Shown: positions 36,574-45,965 of the stretch, piece by piece
Numbering within the stretch: position 1 is the first letter of the stretch
Layout of the letters: each line of letters starts with the position of its first letter
Source: Corynebacterium jeikeium
GTDB taxonomy: Bacteria; Actinomycetota; Actinomycetes; Mycobacteriales; Mycobacteriaceae
Length of the DNA: 64,000 bases
Assembly (NCBI RefSeq): GCF_028609885.1
Contig: NZ_CP063195.1
Location: 1 to 64,000 of the forward strand
Direction: 5' to 3'
Translations under genes and position numbers: made by a program
Notes under the pieces: generated by a model
The model's database searches: none
Seen by the model: the letters and a program-made list of their open reading frames with translations, nothing else
What the model was told of the DNA's origin: nothing

Positions 36574-37965
36574 GTGAGTGTGCAGCGAAATATCCACGAG
36601 GAGCCGAACCAGCTTCTGCAGTTCCCCGAAGACCAGTGGTTCGAGCGCAAATCTTTCCGCATTAAGCCGAAGGACTTGGCTAAGACAATTGTCGGCATGG
36701 CCAATTCTGAGGGCGGCGTAATTGCGGTTGGCATTTCGGACCGGCAATTCGAAGGAAAGCCGACCGCTACCCAAGACAATGCTCTGCGGCAGACGTCGTT
36801 GGATCACACGGATCCGACGGTTCGCGTCCAGATCGAGTTGTGCGACGTGGATGATCGTACGCAGGTGTATCTTTTCCACGTCTTGCCCAGTGAGCGGGTC
36901 CATTACCTGAAGTCAGGGGACTGCTTCTTGCGAGTGGGTGATGAAACGAAGCACTTGAGGGCTGATGACATTCTGGAGCTTCGTTACACCAAGGGTGAGC
37001 AGCAATACGATGCCACGGTTCCCGCGAACGCTACCCCGAACGATCTCAACATGGATCTGGTTGAGACTTATGCCGAGACCATTGGTTCTTCGAGTGCCGA
37101 AGATGCTCTGAAGGCGCGCAACCTGATTGACCGGGAAGGCAGGCCACGTGCTGCTGGGATATTGCTTTTCGGGCACAATCCTCAAGAGTTCTTCCCGAAC
37201 GCACACATCCGGGTTTTACGTTTTGGCGAGGACGAGCGATTGCCTGGCCAGATGCAGCAGTTGATGGATGACCAGCGTTTTGATGGTCCGATACCGCAAC
37301 AGATTCAAGCAGCTCAGGAAGCAATTAGCGGAATGCTGCCAAATACTCGACGGCTCACCGGCGCGGGTCTTTTCGAGGATGAGAACCTTATCCCTCACGA
37401 CGTTTGGCTTGAGGGGTTGGTCAACGCGGTGGTGCATCGCTCGTACAGCATGGTCGGGGATCACATTCGTTTCGAAATTTTCCCGAGCCGGATTGAGGTC
37501 TCTAGCCCGGGGCGCTTCCCTGGTCTTGTAGATCCGACTAAACCGGAGTCCATTGCCCGCTTTGCGCGCAACCCTCTGATTGCGCGAGTAACCGCTGAGC
37601 TCCGCATTGGCCAGGAACTGGGTGAGGGAATCCGACGTATGTTTGCAAGTATGCGGCGGGTTGGGTTTGCTGATCCGGTATATACGCAAACTAGTGGCAG
37701 CGTAGTTCTTACATTGAACGCAACACAGCGTTTAGACGCCCAAGTGCTGGGTGGTCTCCCTCGTCATTCCGAGGATGTGCTTGCTGCTCTAGAAATGAGT
37801 GGTCGGCCAATGTCCACGGGTGATGTTGCCGAGGCGCTGGGCTTGTCGGCCCCGCCAGTGCGCCGTGCATTGCAGGCCATGCGTGATGCTGGGCTGGTTC
37901 ATTGGCGTGGAAATGGACCGCGCGATCCGCGTGCCGTGTGGTCTGTAAAGGGGCCGCTTAGGTAG
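36574..37965 (+). CDS. AlbA_2/Schlafen-type ATP-binding regulator with C-terminal winged helix
   Basis: The 463-aa protein has an AlbA_2-type domain (about 8-130: PEDQWFERKSFRIKPKDLAKTIVGMANSEGGVIAVGI). A GHKL-like HATPase_c_4 region follows (about 280-370: LVNAVVHRSYSMVGDHIRFEIF ... GRFPGLVDP ... GQELGEGIRRMF), then a C-terminal winged HTH (about 395-455: MSTGDVAEALGLSAPPVRRALQAMRDAGLV). Such proteins are known as putative regulators or RecG-like ATP-dependent factors. The GTG start lies 8 bp after TAGAAT, so the mRNA is probably leaderless. The iterons and palindrome at the promoter predict autoregulation. The whole gene lies in a 1500-bp repeat unit. Confidence 0.83.
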   Translation: MSVQRNIHEEPNQLLQFPEDQWFERKSFRIKPKDLAKTIVGMANSEGGVIAVGISDRQFEGKPTATQDNALRQTSLDHTDPTVRVQIELCDVDDRTQVYLFHVLPSERVHYLKSGDCFLRVGDETKHLRADDILELRYTKGEQQYDATVPANATPNDLNMDLVETYAETIGSSSAEDALKARNLIDREGRPRAAGILLFGHNPQEFFPNAHIRVLRFGEDERLPGQMQQLMDDQRFDGPIPQQIQAAQEAISGMLPNTRRLTGAGLFEDENLIPHDVWLEGLVNAVVHRSYSMVGDHIRFEIFPSRIEVSSPGRFPGLVDPTKPESIARFARNPLIARVTAELRIGQELGEGIRRMFASMRRVGFADPVYTQTSGSVVLTLNATQRLDAQVLGGLPRHSEDVLAALEMSGRPMSTGDVAEALGLSAPPVRRALQAMRDAGLVHWRGNGPRDPRAVWSVKGPLR

Positions 37966-37971
37966 CTAGGA

Positions 37972-38070
37972 AAGCTACTCGAAAGGTACTCGAAACCTAC
38001 TAGAAACAAATTTCGAGCCTCTGACCTGCGATAAACAACGTACTCGAAAATGTTTCGAGTAGAATGTTAG
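37972..38070. repeat. 99-bp direct repeat, copy B (end of pabB)
   Basis: This is the second copy of the iteron/palindrome repeat. Its palindrome lies at 38041-38061 and TAGAAT at 38060-38065 points into the 3' end of pabB in antisense. The pabB stop TAA (38067-38069 on the minus strand) is inside the repeat. Confidence 0.9.
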
Positions 38071-39629
38071 GCGATTTGGCCCCCGAGTGTATCGAGTAGC
38101 GCCGCCGCCTTCACTAGCGTTTCCTGGTACTCCGCCAGCGGGTCCGAGTCCGCGACGATCGCGCCGCCGACCCCGAAAGAACACTCCGCGCCATCGTCGA
38201 CGAGCGTGCGGATCGTGATGTTCAGCTCTGTGGCGGAATTGGGGGAGATCCAGCCGATCGCCCCGGAATAGAACCCGCGCGGATGCGGCTCCAGCTCCTC
38301 GATAATCTCCATCGTCCGGATTTTCGGCGCGCCTGTCATGGAGCCGCCGGGGTAACTGGCCGCAATCGCGTCGACGGCGCCGAGCCCCGGACGGAGCTGG
38401 CCGGTAATGGTGCTGACCAGCTGATGGACGTGCGAGAAACTCTCCACCGAAAAAATTTTCGGCACCTCCACACTGCCCGGCACGCACACTCTGCCGAGGT
38501 CGTTGCGCAGCAGGTCAACGATCATCAGGTTCTCCGCCCGGTCCTTGGGGTTGCTCATTAATTCCTGACGCCCCCTCGCATCCGCCGCTCCGTCCTCCCC
38601 ACGGGGGCGGGTGCCCTTGATCGGCTTGGCGGAGACCTCTCCCTCCGGTGAGACCTTGAGGAACCTCTCGGGGGAGGCGCTGAGGATGTGCAGTGGCGCC
38701 TGACCAGGGCGGTCGAAGCGCAGGAATGCGCCATAGGGAACCGGGCTGACTTCGCGGAGCCGCAGGTAGGCCAGTAATTCCGGTGACGGTGCGTAGGGCG
38801 AGTTCGCGCCGGGTTGCAGGTCGGCCAGATCTCGCAGTGCCGGCCCGCGGGCGGTATTTGTCAGGCAGACCTCGTAGCTATCGCCTGCGGCAATGTAATC
38901 CAGGCAGCGCTGGATGCTCGCCAGGTACTGCCGCTTCGGCTGGTCGAAGCGGAAGGCCGCCGCGCGCTCAATGGTCACGGACTCGGCGGGCACCGTGTCA
39001 CGGGGCGGTGCACCGCCCGGAATGCTGCTCGGAAAGGTTTCCGGAATGGCTTCCAGTCCCGCACCGCTTGTCTCGGAGACCTCGCCAGCGATCCGTCGCA
39101 CCTCGGCGACGGTGGTGTCCAGCCATTCCAGCTGCTCATCGTGGGTGCTCCCGGCATCCCCGGCATCTTTGGCACTCGGCAGCATTGCCATTGCATAGGC
39201 CACCGCGTGTGCGTGGTCGATCACGACCGCCCGGTCGGCGAACAGCAGTGCCGCATCCGGATGGTCTTCCCGGGAGCGGGCAATGTCCTCCACTCCGTAT
39301 CCCAATGCGCCCACCCAGCCGAGGGCGAAGTCGCACGGCCAGTCTCGCGGAATCTCAACCGACTCGTCGAAAGTGCTTCTGAGCTGCGCGAAGAACGTAT
39401 TCGAGCTTTCCACCTGCGGCATCCACGTTCGGGCTAGGGGACCCGCGCTATTTGCCAGCACACTGAGGGCGCCGCCGTTGCCGGAGGAATCCAGCCAGGC
39501 GGCGGTGGGGGCGTCATTAAATAAAGACAAAAAGACCCGCGGCGCGACACTTCCGGCGATGTCCCGACTACCTGTCTGCGGCAGTGGGATGGTGCGGAAT
39601 GTGAGGCGGCGCGGGGTCATGTACGCCAT
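38067..39629 (-). CDS. pabB: Aminodeoxychorismate synthase component I
   Basis: The 520-aa protein converts chorismate and ammonia to 4-amino-4-deoxychorismate for folate. The C-terminal chorismate-binding domain (about 235-515) has PIKGTRPRGEDG, whose Lys marks PabB rather than anthranilate synthase TrpE (PIAGT), then ENLMIVDLLRNDLGR and GGSMTGAPKIRTMEIIEELE. The start is ATG 39629 or 39620, both without a clear ribosome site. Its glutaminase partner PabA lies at 43.0 kb. The stop codon is provided by the 99-bp repeat copy B. Confidence 0.9.
   Translation of the reverse strand: MAYMTPRRLTFRTIPLPQTGSRDIAGSVAPRVFLSLFNDAPTAAWLDSSGNGGALSVLANSAGPLARTWMPQVESSNTFFAQLRSTFDESVEIPRDWPCDFALGWVGALGYGVEDIARSREDHPDAALLFADRAVVIDHAHAVAYAMAMLPSAKDAGDAGSTHDEQLEWLDTTVAEVRRIAGEVSETSGAGLEAIPETFPSSIPGGAPPRDTVPAESVTIERAAAFRFDQPKRQYLASIQRCLDYIAAGDSYEVCLTNTARGPALRDLADLQPGANSPYAPSPELLAYLRLREVSPVPYGAFLRFDRPGQAPLHILSASPERFLKVSPEGEVSAKPIKGTRPRGEDGAADARGRQELMSNPKDRAENLMIVDLLRNDLGRVCVPGSVEVPKIFSVESFSHVHQLVSTITGQLRPGLGAVDAIAASYPGGSMTGAPKIRTMEIIEELEPHPRGFYSGAIGWISPNSATELNITIRTLVDDGAECSFGVGGAIVADSDPLAEYQETLVKAAALLDTLGGQIA
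39507..39534 (+). repeat. Dispersed GGCGTCA/A-rich motif (antisense in pabB)
   Basis: GTGGGGGCGTCATTAAATAA is followed by AGACAAAAAG. It is antisense to pabB codons, which argues that the DNA rather than the protein is conserved. Confidence 0.5.
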
Positions 39630-39669
39630 TATCGCGCGCCGGATTCAGCGCGCGATCTGGGGGTGCGGG

Positions 39670-41160
39670 TTACAGGCGGTGCTTGCCACCCTCGTCCGGA
39701 TCCTCGCCCGGGCCATCGGACAGCGGGAAGTCGGCCTCGGCGGCGTCGGTTGCGTCCGTGGCCTCGGCAGCGCCCTGGTCGCTACCGGCCTGCGGAGCAG
39801 CCGGAGCACCCGGAACAGCTACGCCCGGTGCGGGAGCGCCCGGAGCACCCGGAGCAGGTGCAGACGGTGCAGCGGGGGCAGCCGGAGCTTGCTTCTCCGC
39901 TGCCTGCTCCTCGGTCTTTGCATTGGTCTTATCGCCGGTCTTATCGGTGGCCTTAGCCTCCTCGACCTTGGCCTCGGCAGTCTCCTTAACCTCGGCGGCC
40001 TTCGCCTTAGCCTTCTCGGCGGCGCCGGTGGCCTTGTCCGCGAAGTCCTGCACCTTCGGGGTGTTCTTCGGAGCGTTCTCGCCACCACGCAGGAACTTAA
40101 ATGCAGCAGCGCCCGCAGCAACCAGGATGGCCAGCAGCAGGAACTTGCCGAACAGGCCGTTCTTCTTCTCCTGCTTCTTCAGACCCTTCTTCTCAGCCTT
40201 CGCCAGCGCCTTGCTCTGCGCCTTGTTGGTGGCGCGAGTTACCTTCTTGTCCAGCTTCGCAGCGCGCTTACGGGCATCCTTCTGAGCACCCTTGGTCTGC
40301 TTCTGGGCGCGCTTGGCTGCCTTCTTCTTGGTGGCCTCCAGCTTCTTGGCCAGCTGCTTACGGTTCTTCTCCGCGCTCTTGGCCAGGTCGCTACCTCGGG
40401 ACTCGGCCTCGTTGTAAAGCTTGCTGGTCGTAGCCTGGCCACGTTCCTGCAGATCGTGAGCGTTGTCCTTCAGCGCCGCGGTGAGCTGAGCGATCTTCTG
40501 CTCACGCTTCTTGGCCTTCTTTCCGGCCTTCTTCTGAGCCTTCTCCTGCGCCTCGTCGAAACGGCTGCGCAGCTTCTGCGTACGCTTGTCGATCTTCTTG
40601 CGCAGCTTCTCGGCGTCCGCGCCCAGCTTCTCGGTCAGCTCATCGGTGTTCAATTCTTCGCCCTTCTTCTTTAGCGACGCCACCAGCCCAGCAGCCTCGC
40701 CCTCAACCTTCTTAGCATTCTTGGCTGCCTTGGCCTGTGCCTTCGCTGCCTTCTTCTTTGCAGCCTCGGCCTTCTTCTCGGCCTTCGCGCGAGCCTTATC
40801 CGCCTTGCTGGCGGTGTCGGCCGCATTCTGGGAACCGGTGGAACTCATGTCCACAACATCCGCAGAGGTGAACTCGTCGGAGTGGTGTACCTGGTGGTGC
40901 TTGCGGGCAGCCGCAGCTGCACGAGCCTGCTCGAGGGCAGCCGCAGCGCCCTCTTCCTTGAGCATAAGTTCCGCAACGGCCTTCACGTGCGCGGGGGAAC
41001 CAGCGATGATGCCCTCTCGCTCGCCCTCCGTGGCCAAGTTGTCGCGCAGCTGCTGCAGCGCGTCGAATTCCTGGCGGCGCTTAAATTCCTTGCGATTATT
41101 CAACATGGTGCGACCCTGCTTGGCGCCGCGCAGCGCCAGCTTCAACGTGGTGGGGTTCAT
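39670..41160 (-). CDS. Lys/Ala-rich membrane protein with long coiled coil
   Basis: The 496-aa protein has a short N-domain (NPTTLKLALRGAKQGRTMLNNRKEFKRRQEFDALQQL), then about 230 residues of Lys/Ala/Glu heptad-like sequence (105-335). One membrane helix follows (about 340-358: FGKFLLLAILVAAGAAAFKF) and then an extracellular tail of Ala/Lys/Glu and Pro/Gly/Ala repeats ending in acidic residues. No catalytic motif is visible. The charge pattern suggests a DNA- or membrane-associated structural protein with a disordered wall-facing tail. Function unknown. Confidence 0.7.
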   Translation of the reverse strand: MNPTTLKLALRGAKQGRTMLNNRKEFKRRQEFDALQQLRDNLATEGEREGIIAGSPAHVKAVAELMLKEEGAAAALEQARAAAAARKHHQVHHSDEFTSADVVDMSSTGSQNAADTASKADKARAKAEKKAEAAKKKAAKAQAKAAKNAKKVEGEAAGLVASLKKKGEELNTDELTEKLGADAEKLRKKIDKRTQKLRSRFDEAQEKAQKKAGKKAKKREQKIAQLTAALKDNAHDLQERGQATTSKLYNEAESRGSDLAKSAEKNRKQLAKKLEATKKKAAKRAQKQTKGAQKDARKRAAKLDKKVTRATNKAQSKALAKAEKKGLKKQEKKNGLFGKFLLLAILVAAGAAAFKFLRGGENAPKNTPKVQDFADKATGAAEKAKAKAAEVKETAEAKVEEAKATDKTGDKTNAKTEEQAAEKQAPAAPAAPSAPAPGAPGAPAPGVAVPGAPAAPQAGSDQGAAEATDATDAAEADFPLSDGPGEDPDEGGKHRL

Positions 41161-41302
41161 CGTGCGAGATGCTCCTTGGAGATCTATTTGTGTATTTCAA
41201 TATGCATTCGTGCTAGCACCCATCCTAAAGAAAAATCCCCGCCAGGATGGGCAATACAGCTTTTGGGTCGCTAAGGTGCCGGAAGCCGTCGTGGCTTTTT
41301 AG

Positions 41303-41308
41303 TACAAT
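41303..41308 (+). promoter_or_regulatory. Candidate -10 of ppiA
   Basis: TACAAT lies 8 bp before the GTG start, so the transcript would have almost no leader. Confidence 0.4.
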
Positions 41309-41316
41309 GGATCACT

Positions 41317-41841
41317 GTGACTAATAAGACTGCAACCGCAATTCTGCACACCAACCAAGGCGATATCGCCATCGATCTGTTCGGCAACCACGCGCCGGAG
41401 ACCGTAGCCAACTTTGTTGGCCTGGCTCAGGGCACCAAGGAGTACTCCCAGCCCAACGCCTCCGGTACCAACGAAGGCCCGTTCTACGATGGTGCGATCT
41501 TCCACCGCATCATCGATGGCTTCATGATCCAGGGCGGCGACCCGACCGGCACCGGCCGCGGCGGCCCGGGCTACCAGTTCGGCGACGAGTTCCACCCGGA
41601 GCTGCAGTTCGACCGTCCGTTCCTGCTGGCTATGGCTAACGCTGGCCCCGGCACCAACGGCTCCCAGTTCTTCATCACGGTGACGGCCACCCCGCACCTG
41701 AACAACCGCCACACCATCTTCGGTGAGGTCACCGACAAGGAGTCCCAGAAGGTCGTCGCGAAGATCTCTCGCGTCGCAACCGACCGCATGGACCGCCCGA
41801 ACGACGACGTCGTTATCGAGTCTGTCGAGATCCAGGAGTAA
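41317..41841 (+). CDS. ppiA: Peptidyl-prolyl cis-trans isomerase (cyclophilin)
   Basis: This is a cytosolic 174-aa cyclophilin that speeds proline isomerisation. The motifs FHRIIDGFMIQGGDPTGTGRGGPGY, MANAGPGTNGSQFFIT and LNNRHTIFGEV give a complete active site, including the Arg of FHR and the GSQFFI loop. GTG start. It lies at the position conserved in actinobacteria near crgA and the pkn cluster. Confidence 0.96.
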   Translation: MTNKTATAILHTNQGDIAIDLFGNHAPETVANFVGLAQGTKEYSQPNASGTNEGPFYDGAIFHRIIDGFMIQGGDPTGTGRGGPGYQFGDEFHPELQFDRPFLLAMANAGPGTNGSQFFITVTATPHLNNRHTIFGEVTDKESQKVVAKISRVATDRMDRPNDDVVIESVEIQE

Positions 41842-41848
41842 AAACTCC

Positions 41849-42574
41849 TTGCCGTGGCTGGACACGCAAGCCCGCCGGAACAGCTGGCGGTATTCCGTCA
41901 CCAACGTATTCATCGCAGCCTGCTGCCTTGTGTACGTGGTGACGGTTTTTCAATCCGGCAGCATTGCCAACCCCCTCGGCGGCCAATCCATGTTCGGCCT
42001 CAGCTTGAACAACCTGGGGCGGGAGATGCTCTTCAACGCCGCCAACGTCACCCTATTCGGTGAATGGTGGCGCATCCTCACCGCCGCATTCGTTCATTTG
42101 GACCCCGCCCACCTGGGCTTCAACATGTTGCTGATCTTCCTGATCGGCCGCGATGTCGAACGCTTTTACGGGCCAGTAGTGATGCTCAGCCTCATCGTCG
42201 CCAGTGCCGCTGGCGGTGCGCTGGCCTGCATGTACTTCCAGCCGAATGTGCCAGTTGGCGGTGCCTCCACCGTTGGCTACGGGCTATTCGCCATGCTCAT
42301 TTCTCTGTCGCGGATACGGCAGCGTGATCTCCGCGGGCCCATCATCCTGCTGCTGGTGAACCTTGGGTACTCCCTCATGTACTCCAATGTTTCGCTATGG
42401 GGACACATAGGTGGGCTCGCCGGAGGAGCCGTCATCGCATTCATCACCAGTACCGTTGGCGAGCAAGGCAATGGGGGCGTGGGGGCGTCAATAAGCAGAA
42501 AGACCGCCGCTGCACTAGCCGCGACGGTCATCCTGGCCTTCACCATATGGACCGGCCTGGGGTGGCACTACTAG
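41849..42574 (+). CDS. Rhomboid-family intramembrane serine protease
   Basis: The 241-aa protein has six membrane helices. The catalytic pair is Ser in GGASTVGYGLF (GxSx loop) and His in LWGHIGGLAGGA. The classic GASG reads GAST here. The family motif HLDPAHLGFNMLLIFLIGRDVE is present. I chose TTG 41849 (LPWLDTQARRNSW) with AGGAG at 41833; the frame is open further upstream but overlaps ppiA. Confidence 0.87.
   Translation: MPWLDTQARRNSWRYSVTNVFIAACCLVYVVTVFQSGSIANPLGGQSMFGLSLNNLGREMLFNAANVTLFGEWWRILTAAFVHLDPAHLGFNMLLIFLIGRDVERFYGPVVMLSLIVASAAGGALACMYFQPNVPVGGASTVGYGLFAMLISLSRIRQRDLRGPIILLLVNLGYSLMYSNVSLWGHIGGLAGGAVIAFITSTVGEQGNGGVGASISRKTAAALAATVILAFTIWTGLGWHY
42481..42503 (+). repeat. Dispersed GGCGTCA/A-rich motif (instance in rhomboid gene)
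   Basis: GGGGGCGTCAATAAGCAGAA plus AGA lies in the loop before the last helix, read as GASISRK. Confidence 0.5.
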
Positions 42575-42600
42575 AGCAGTGCCGGGAAGTGACGTGGGTG

Positions 42601-42876
<276 letters not shown>

Positions 42877-43012
42877 TCAAAACCTCGAAGCGATTGAATG
42901 CGGAGCGGACGGCCTACGAGGTACCGAGCGCCCATGGGCAAAATACGTACCAAACGATAGTACCAGCACACCACGGCAAAACTATGCATGCTGCCGCGCT
43001 AGACTCTTTGCT

Positions 43013-43741
43013 ATGCGCATTCTCGTGATCGACAACTACGACAGCTTCGTTTACAACCTCGTGCAATACATCGGGCAGCTGGGCTTCAGCGGGGACGACT
43101 GTGTGGTGTTGCGCAATGACGCCCCCGAGCTCACAGGTGCCGGCAACCCAGACGGAGCTGACACGGATGCGCTGGCTAACATGCTGCAGGGCTTCGATGC
43201 GATCCTGCTATCCCCCGGGCCCGGCGAACCGAGCGCGGCCGGCTGCATGCTGGACGTGTTGAAAATCGCGGTTGAAAAGCAGATTCCGCTGTTCGGAGTG
43301 TGCCTGGGGCACCAGGCGATCGGCATGCACTTCGGCGCGAAGGTCGTTCGGGCAGACGAACTCTTCCACGGCAAAACTTCGCCCGTGACCCACGACGGTA
43401 CTGGCGTGCTGGCCGGGGTGCCGAGCCCGTTCCGGGTGACGCGCTACCACTCGCTCACTGTTGATCCCGACACTGTACCGGAGGAACTGAAGGTCACGGC
43501 GACTTCCGATTCCGGCATGATTATGGCGATGCGCCACCAGACGCTGCCGGTCCACTCCGTGCAGTTTCACCCCGAGTCCGTGATGACACAGTACGGCCAC
43601 CTGATGCTGGCGAACTGGCTGAACGAAGCCGGGCGGTTGAACGGCACGGGCGAGGTAGTTTCAGCCGAGCTAGTGAATCGTCTAGTGCAGGAGCAGCTAG
43701 AGGTCACCGGCGCCATCAGCGCCGAAGCCTCGATGCTTTAG
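43013..43741 (+). CDS. pabA: Aminodeoxychorismate/anthranilate synthase glutaminase subunit
   Basis: The 242-aa class-I glutamine amidotransferase has the nucleophile Cys97 in GVCLGHQAIG and the His/Glu pair in VQFHPESVMTQYG. It supplies ammonia to PabB (38 kb) and possibly to TrpE. A TAGACT -10 box at 43000-43005 lies 7 bp before the ATG, so the mRNA is likely leaderless. The frame extends upstream into the crgA promoter, which I reject. Confidence 0.9.
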   Translation: MRILVIDNYDSFVYNLVQYIGQLGFSGDDCVVLRNDAPELTGAGNPDGADTDALANMLQGFDAILLSPGPGEPSAAGCMLDVLKIAVEKQIPLFGVCLGHQAIGMHFGAKVVRADELFHGKTSPVTHDGTGVLAGVPSPFRVTRYHSLTVDPDTVPEELKVTATSDSGMIMAMRHQTLPVHSVQFHPESVMTQYGHLMLANWLNEAGRLNGTGEVVSAELVNRLVQEQLEVTGAISAEASML

Positions 43742-43757
43742 GGTCCGCTGAGAGGCG

Positions 43758-43778
43758 CTGCTGCTATTAGGGCAGCAG
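43758..43778. terminator. Hairpin between pabA and pknB
   Basis: CTGCTGC-TATTAGG-GCAGCAG, a 7-bp stem whose loop holds the pknB stop codon. It serves the convergent pabA and pknB transcripts. Confidence 0.5.
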
Positions 43779-45965
43779 GTTGAAGACGTACACCGTCACG
43801 GTGATGTCCTCGTCCCGCTTAATCACCTGACCACTATGGATGGACTGCTGCGCGACCTCGTCTACGCGACCCAGATCTGCGGTGTTCTTGTTCTCCCGGT
43901 GTAGCTGATCCGGGGTGCCGCGCCAGCCGGCGGCCTGCAGCTCGCGGAACACGTCACCGAACTTCATGCCCTGCAGGGAAGGCATCTCGAACTGGTTGCC
44001 CAGGGATACCTCTAGGGTGATCTCGCTGCCCTTGGCCAGCTTCTCGCCCTCGCTGCTTGCGGACAGCACCTGGCCCTTCGGCTCCACAGAATCGACCTGG
44101 TTCACAACCACCTTGAAGCCAGCGGACTCCAAGTTCTCCCGGGCATCTTCGACCTGCTGGCCGGTGACGACCGGCACGCGGACATCCTCCGGGCCGGTGG
44201 AGACGGTGATCGTCACCTTCGTGCCCGCGGAGACCTGCGAACCCTGCGGCGGGGTCTGCGTGATGATCTTGCCCTTCGGCACATCATCGCTGGCCTCTTC
44301 CTTGACTTCGTTGTTCAGAACCAGCTTGGCATCCTTCAGCAGCTTTACCGCTTCTTCGGTGGTCTTGCCCGTCAGGTCCGGAACATCGGTGATCTCACGG
44401 CCGCTGGAGACCAGCAGCTTGATCTCGGTGCCGCGGGCCACGGATGCGTTGGCCGCCGGGTCGGTGCCGATAGCCTTACCGCGCGCGATCTTGTCGTGTG
44501 TGGTCTCCTCGACCGTTACCTCGAACCCCGCGTCCTTGAGGATCTTCTCCGCTTCGGCGCGGTCCTTGTTGGCCACGAGCGGGATCTTCACCTGCTCGGC
44601 TTCGATGGGCTTTTCTGGCTCGTCGTCTCCGGTGAATGCCTGGTAGGCGAAGTAACCACCGGCAATTACTGCGGCGATGCCGGCAACCCACGCGATTGGA
44701 GCCCACCAGCGACGCTTGGGTTCGTCCTCGTAGTATTCGTCGTCGTAGCCATCGCCGTACTCGTCGTCGTACTCGTCGCCGTAAGCTCCGTCGTAGTAAT
44801 CGTCACCTTCGTAATCGTCGTCGTACTCGCCGTAGTAACCGTCGCCCCCTTCGCCGCCAGTGGCAGCCATCCCGGCAGCAGCGCCGTTATTCGTGCTGTG
44901 GCTGGCAGGAATCACGGACGTCTGCACGTCATCGCCATTCGCGTGTGCACCTGCCACGCCCGCCGCAGCGGCACCGGCCGCTAGTCCTGCGGCGCCGGCG
45001 GCAGCACGGCCTGAGGTGTGGGAACCAGCATTAGCCGAGTCGGCGTCATTGGCATAGGCCTGAGCCACTAGCGGCAGTTGGTCCTCGGAAAGGCGCTTCA
45101 GATCCGTCGCCATCTCCTGGGCATCGTCATAGCGATCCGAAGGCGACTTCGCCATAGCGGTCAGAGTAATGGAATCCAGGCTCAAAGCTTCACGCTTCGA
45201 CAGGTGCATACCCAGAACCTGGGACGGCGCCTCCGGGTTTTCCTGCACGTGCTGGAAGGCGACGGACAGGGGAGACTCGCCGTGGAAGGGAGCCTTGCCC
45301 GTAGCCAGCTCATAGAACACGCAACCAGCGGCATAAATATCGGAGCGCGCATCTGCGGACTGGCCGCGCGCCTGCTCTGGGGAGAGGTACTGTGCGGTGC
45401 CAATCACGGCTGCGGTTTGCGTCATAGCAGAGGAGCTATCGCTCAGCGCACGTGCGATGCCAAAGTCCATGACCTTCACCGCACCGGTGTTGGTAATCAT
45501 GACGTTCGCCGGCTTGATATCTCGGTGAATGATGCCCGCCTCGTGCGAGAAAAACAGTGCCGAGCAGACCTGGGACATGACCGCCGCGGCATCGTTCAAA
45601 CTCATCTTGCCGGAGTCCTGGATGATGTCGCGCAGCGTTTCGCCGTGCACACGCTCCATGACGATGTACGGCACCGCGCCGTCCTCGTCCGGCGTTTGGC
45701 CTGTGTCGTAGACGGCGACGATGGCGGGGTGGTTCAGCTTCGCGGCGTTCTGTGCTTCGCGGCGGAAGCGCTCCAGGAAGGTGGTGTCCCGCGCCAGGTC
45801 GGGGCGCATCATCTTCACCGCAACGTCGCGACCGAGCAGTTCATCGGTAGCGGCGTACACGTCAGACATGCCACCGGTGCCGATCTTGGCACCGAGGCGG
45901 TATCGACCGCCCAAGGTTGTGCCGATTCGGTCCACGCCTTCTGCTCCTTTGTCTGCGTCTCTCAA
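43767..45965 (-). CDS. pknB: Ser/Thr protein kinase PknB with PASTA domains
   Basis: This 732-aa transmembrane kinase senses peptidoglycan fragments. The kinase domain (about 21-285) has GTGGMSDVY, Lys51 in VAVK, HRD with Asp149 and DFG with Asp167. A long cytosolic linker (about 305-430) includes Ala/Gly repeats and then a striking Asp/Tyr/Glu/Gly-rich stretch (about 380-425). One membrane helix (about 432-452) is followed by four extracellular PASTA repeats (about 465-730). It lies downstream of pknA with a 127-bp gap. Confidence 0.95.
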   Translation of the reverse strand: MRDADKGAEGVDRIGTTLGGRYRLGAKIGTGGMSDVYAATDELLGRDVAVKMMRPDLARDTTFLERFRREAQNAAKLNHPAIVAVYDTGQTPDEDGAVPYIVMERVHGETLRDIIQDSGKMSLNDAAAVMSQVCSALFFSHEAGIIHRDIKPANVMITNTGAVKVMDFGIARALSDSSSAMTQTAAVIGTAQYLSPEQARGQSADARSDIYAAGCVFYELATGKAPFHGESPLSVAFQHVQENPEAPSQVLGMHLSKREALSLDSITLTAMAKSPSDRYDDAQEMATDLKRLSEDQLPLVAQAYANDADSANAGSHTSGRAAAGAAGLAAGAAAAGVAGAHANGDDVQTSVIPASHSTNNGAAAGMAATGGEGGDGYYGEYDDDYEGDDYYDGAYGDEYDDEYGDGYDDEYYEDEPKRRWWAPIAWVAGIAAVIAGGYFAYQAFTGDDEPEKPIEAEQVKIPLVANKDRAEAEKILKDAGFEVTVEETTHDKIARGKAIGTDPAANASVARGTEIKLLVSSGREITDVPDLTGKTTEEAVKLLKDAKLVLNNEVKEEASDDVPKGKIITQTPPQGSQVSAGTKVTITVSTGPEDVRVPVVTGQQVEDARENLESAGFKVVVNQVDSVEPKGQVLSASSEGEKLAKGSEITLEVSLGNQFEMPSLQGMKFGDVFRELQAAGWRGTPDQLHRENKNTADLGRVDEVAQQSIHSGQVIKRDEDITVTVYVFNLLP

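Noticed and set aside
39283..40674. 463-codon Leu-rich plus-strand frame over the pabB/Lys-rich region
   Set aside because: It is the complement of AAG/GCC-rich codons of the Lys/Ala-rich gene and crosses two genes; composition artefact.
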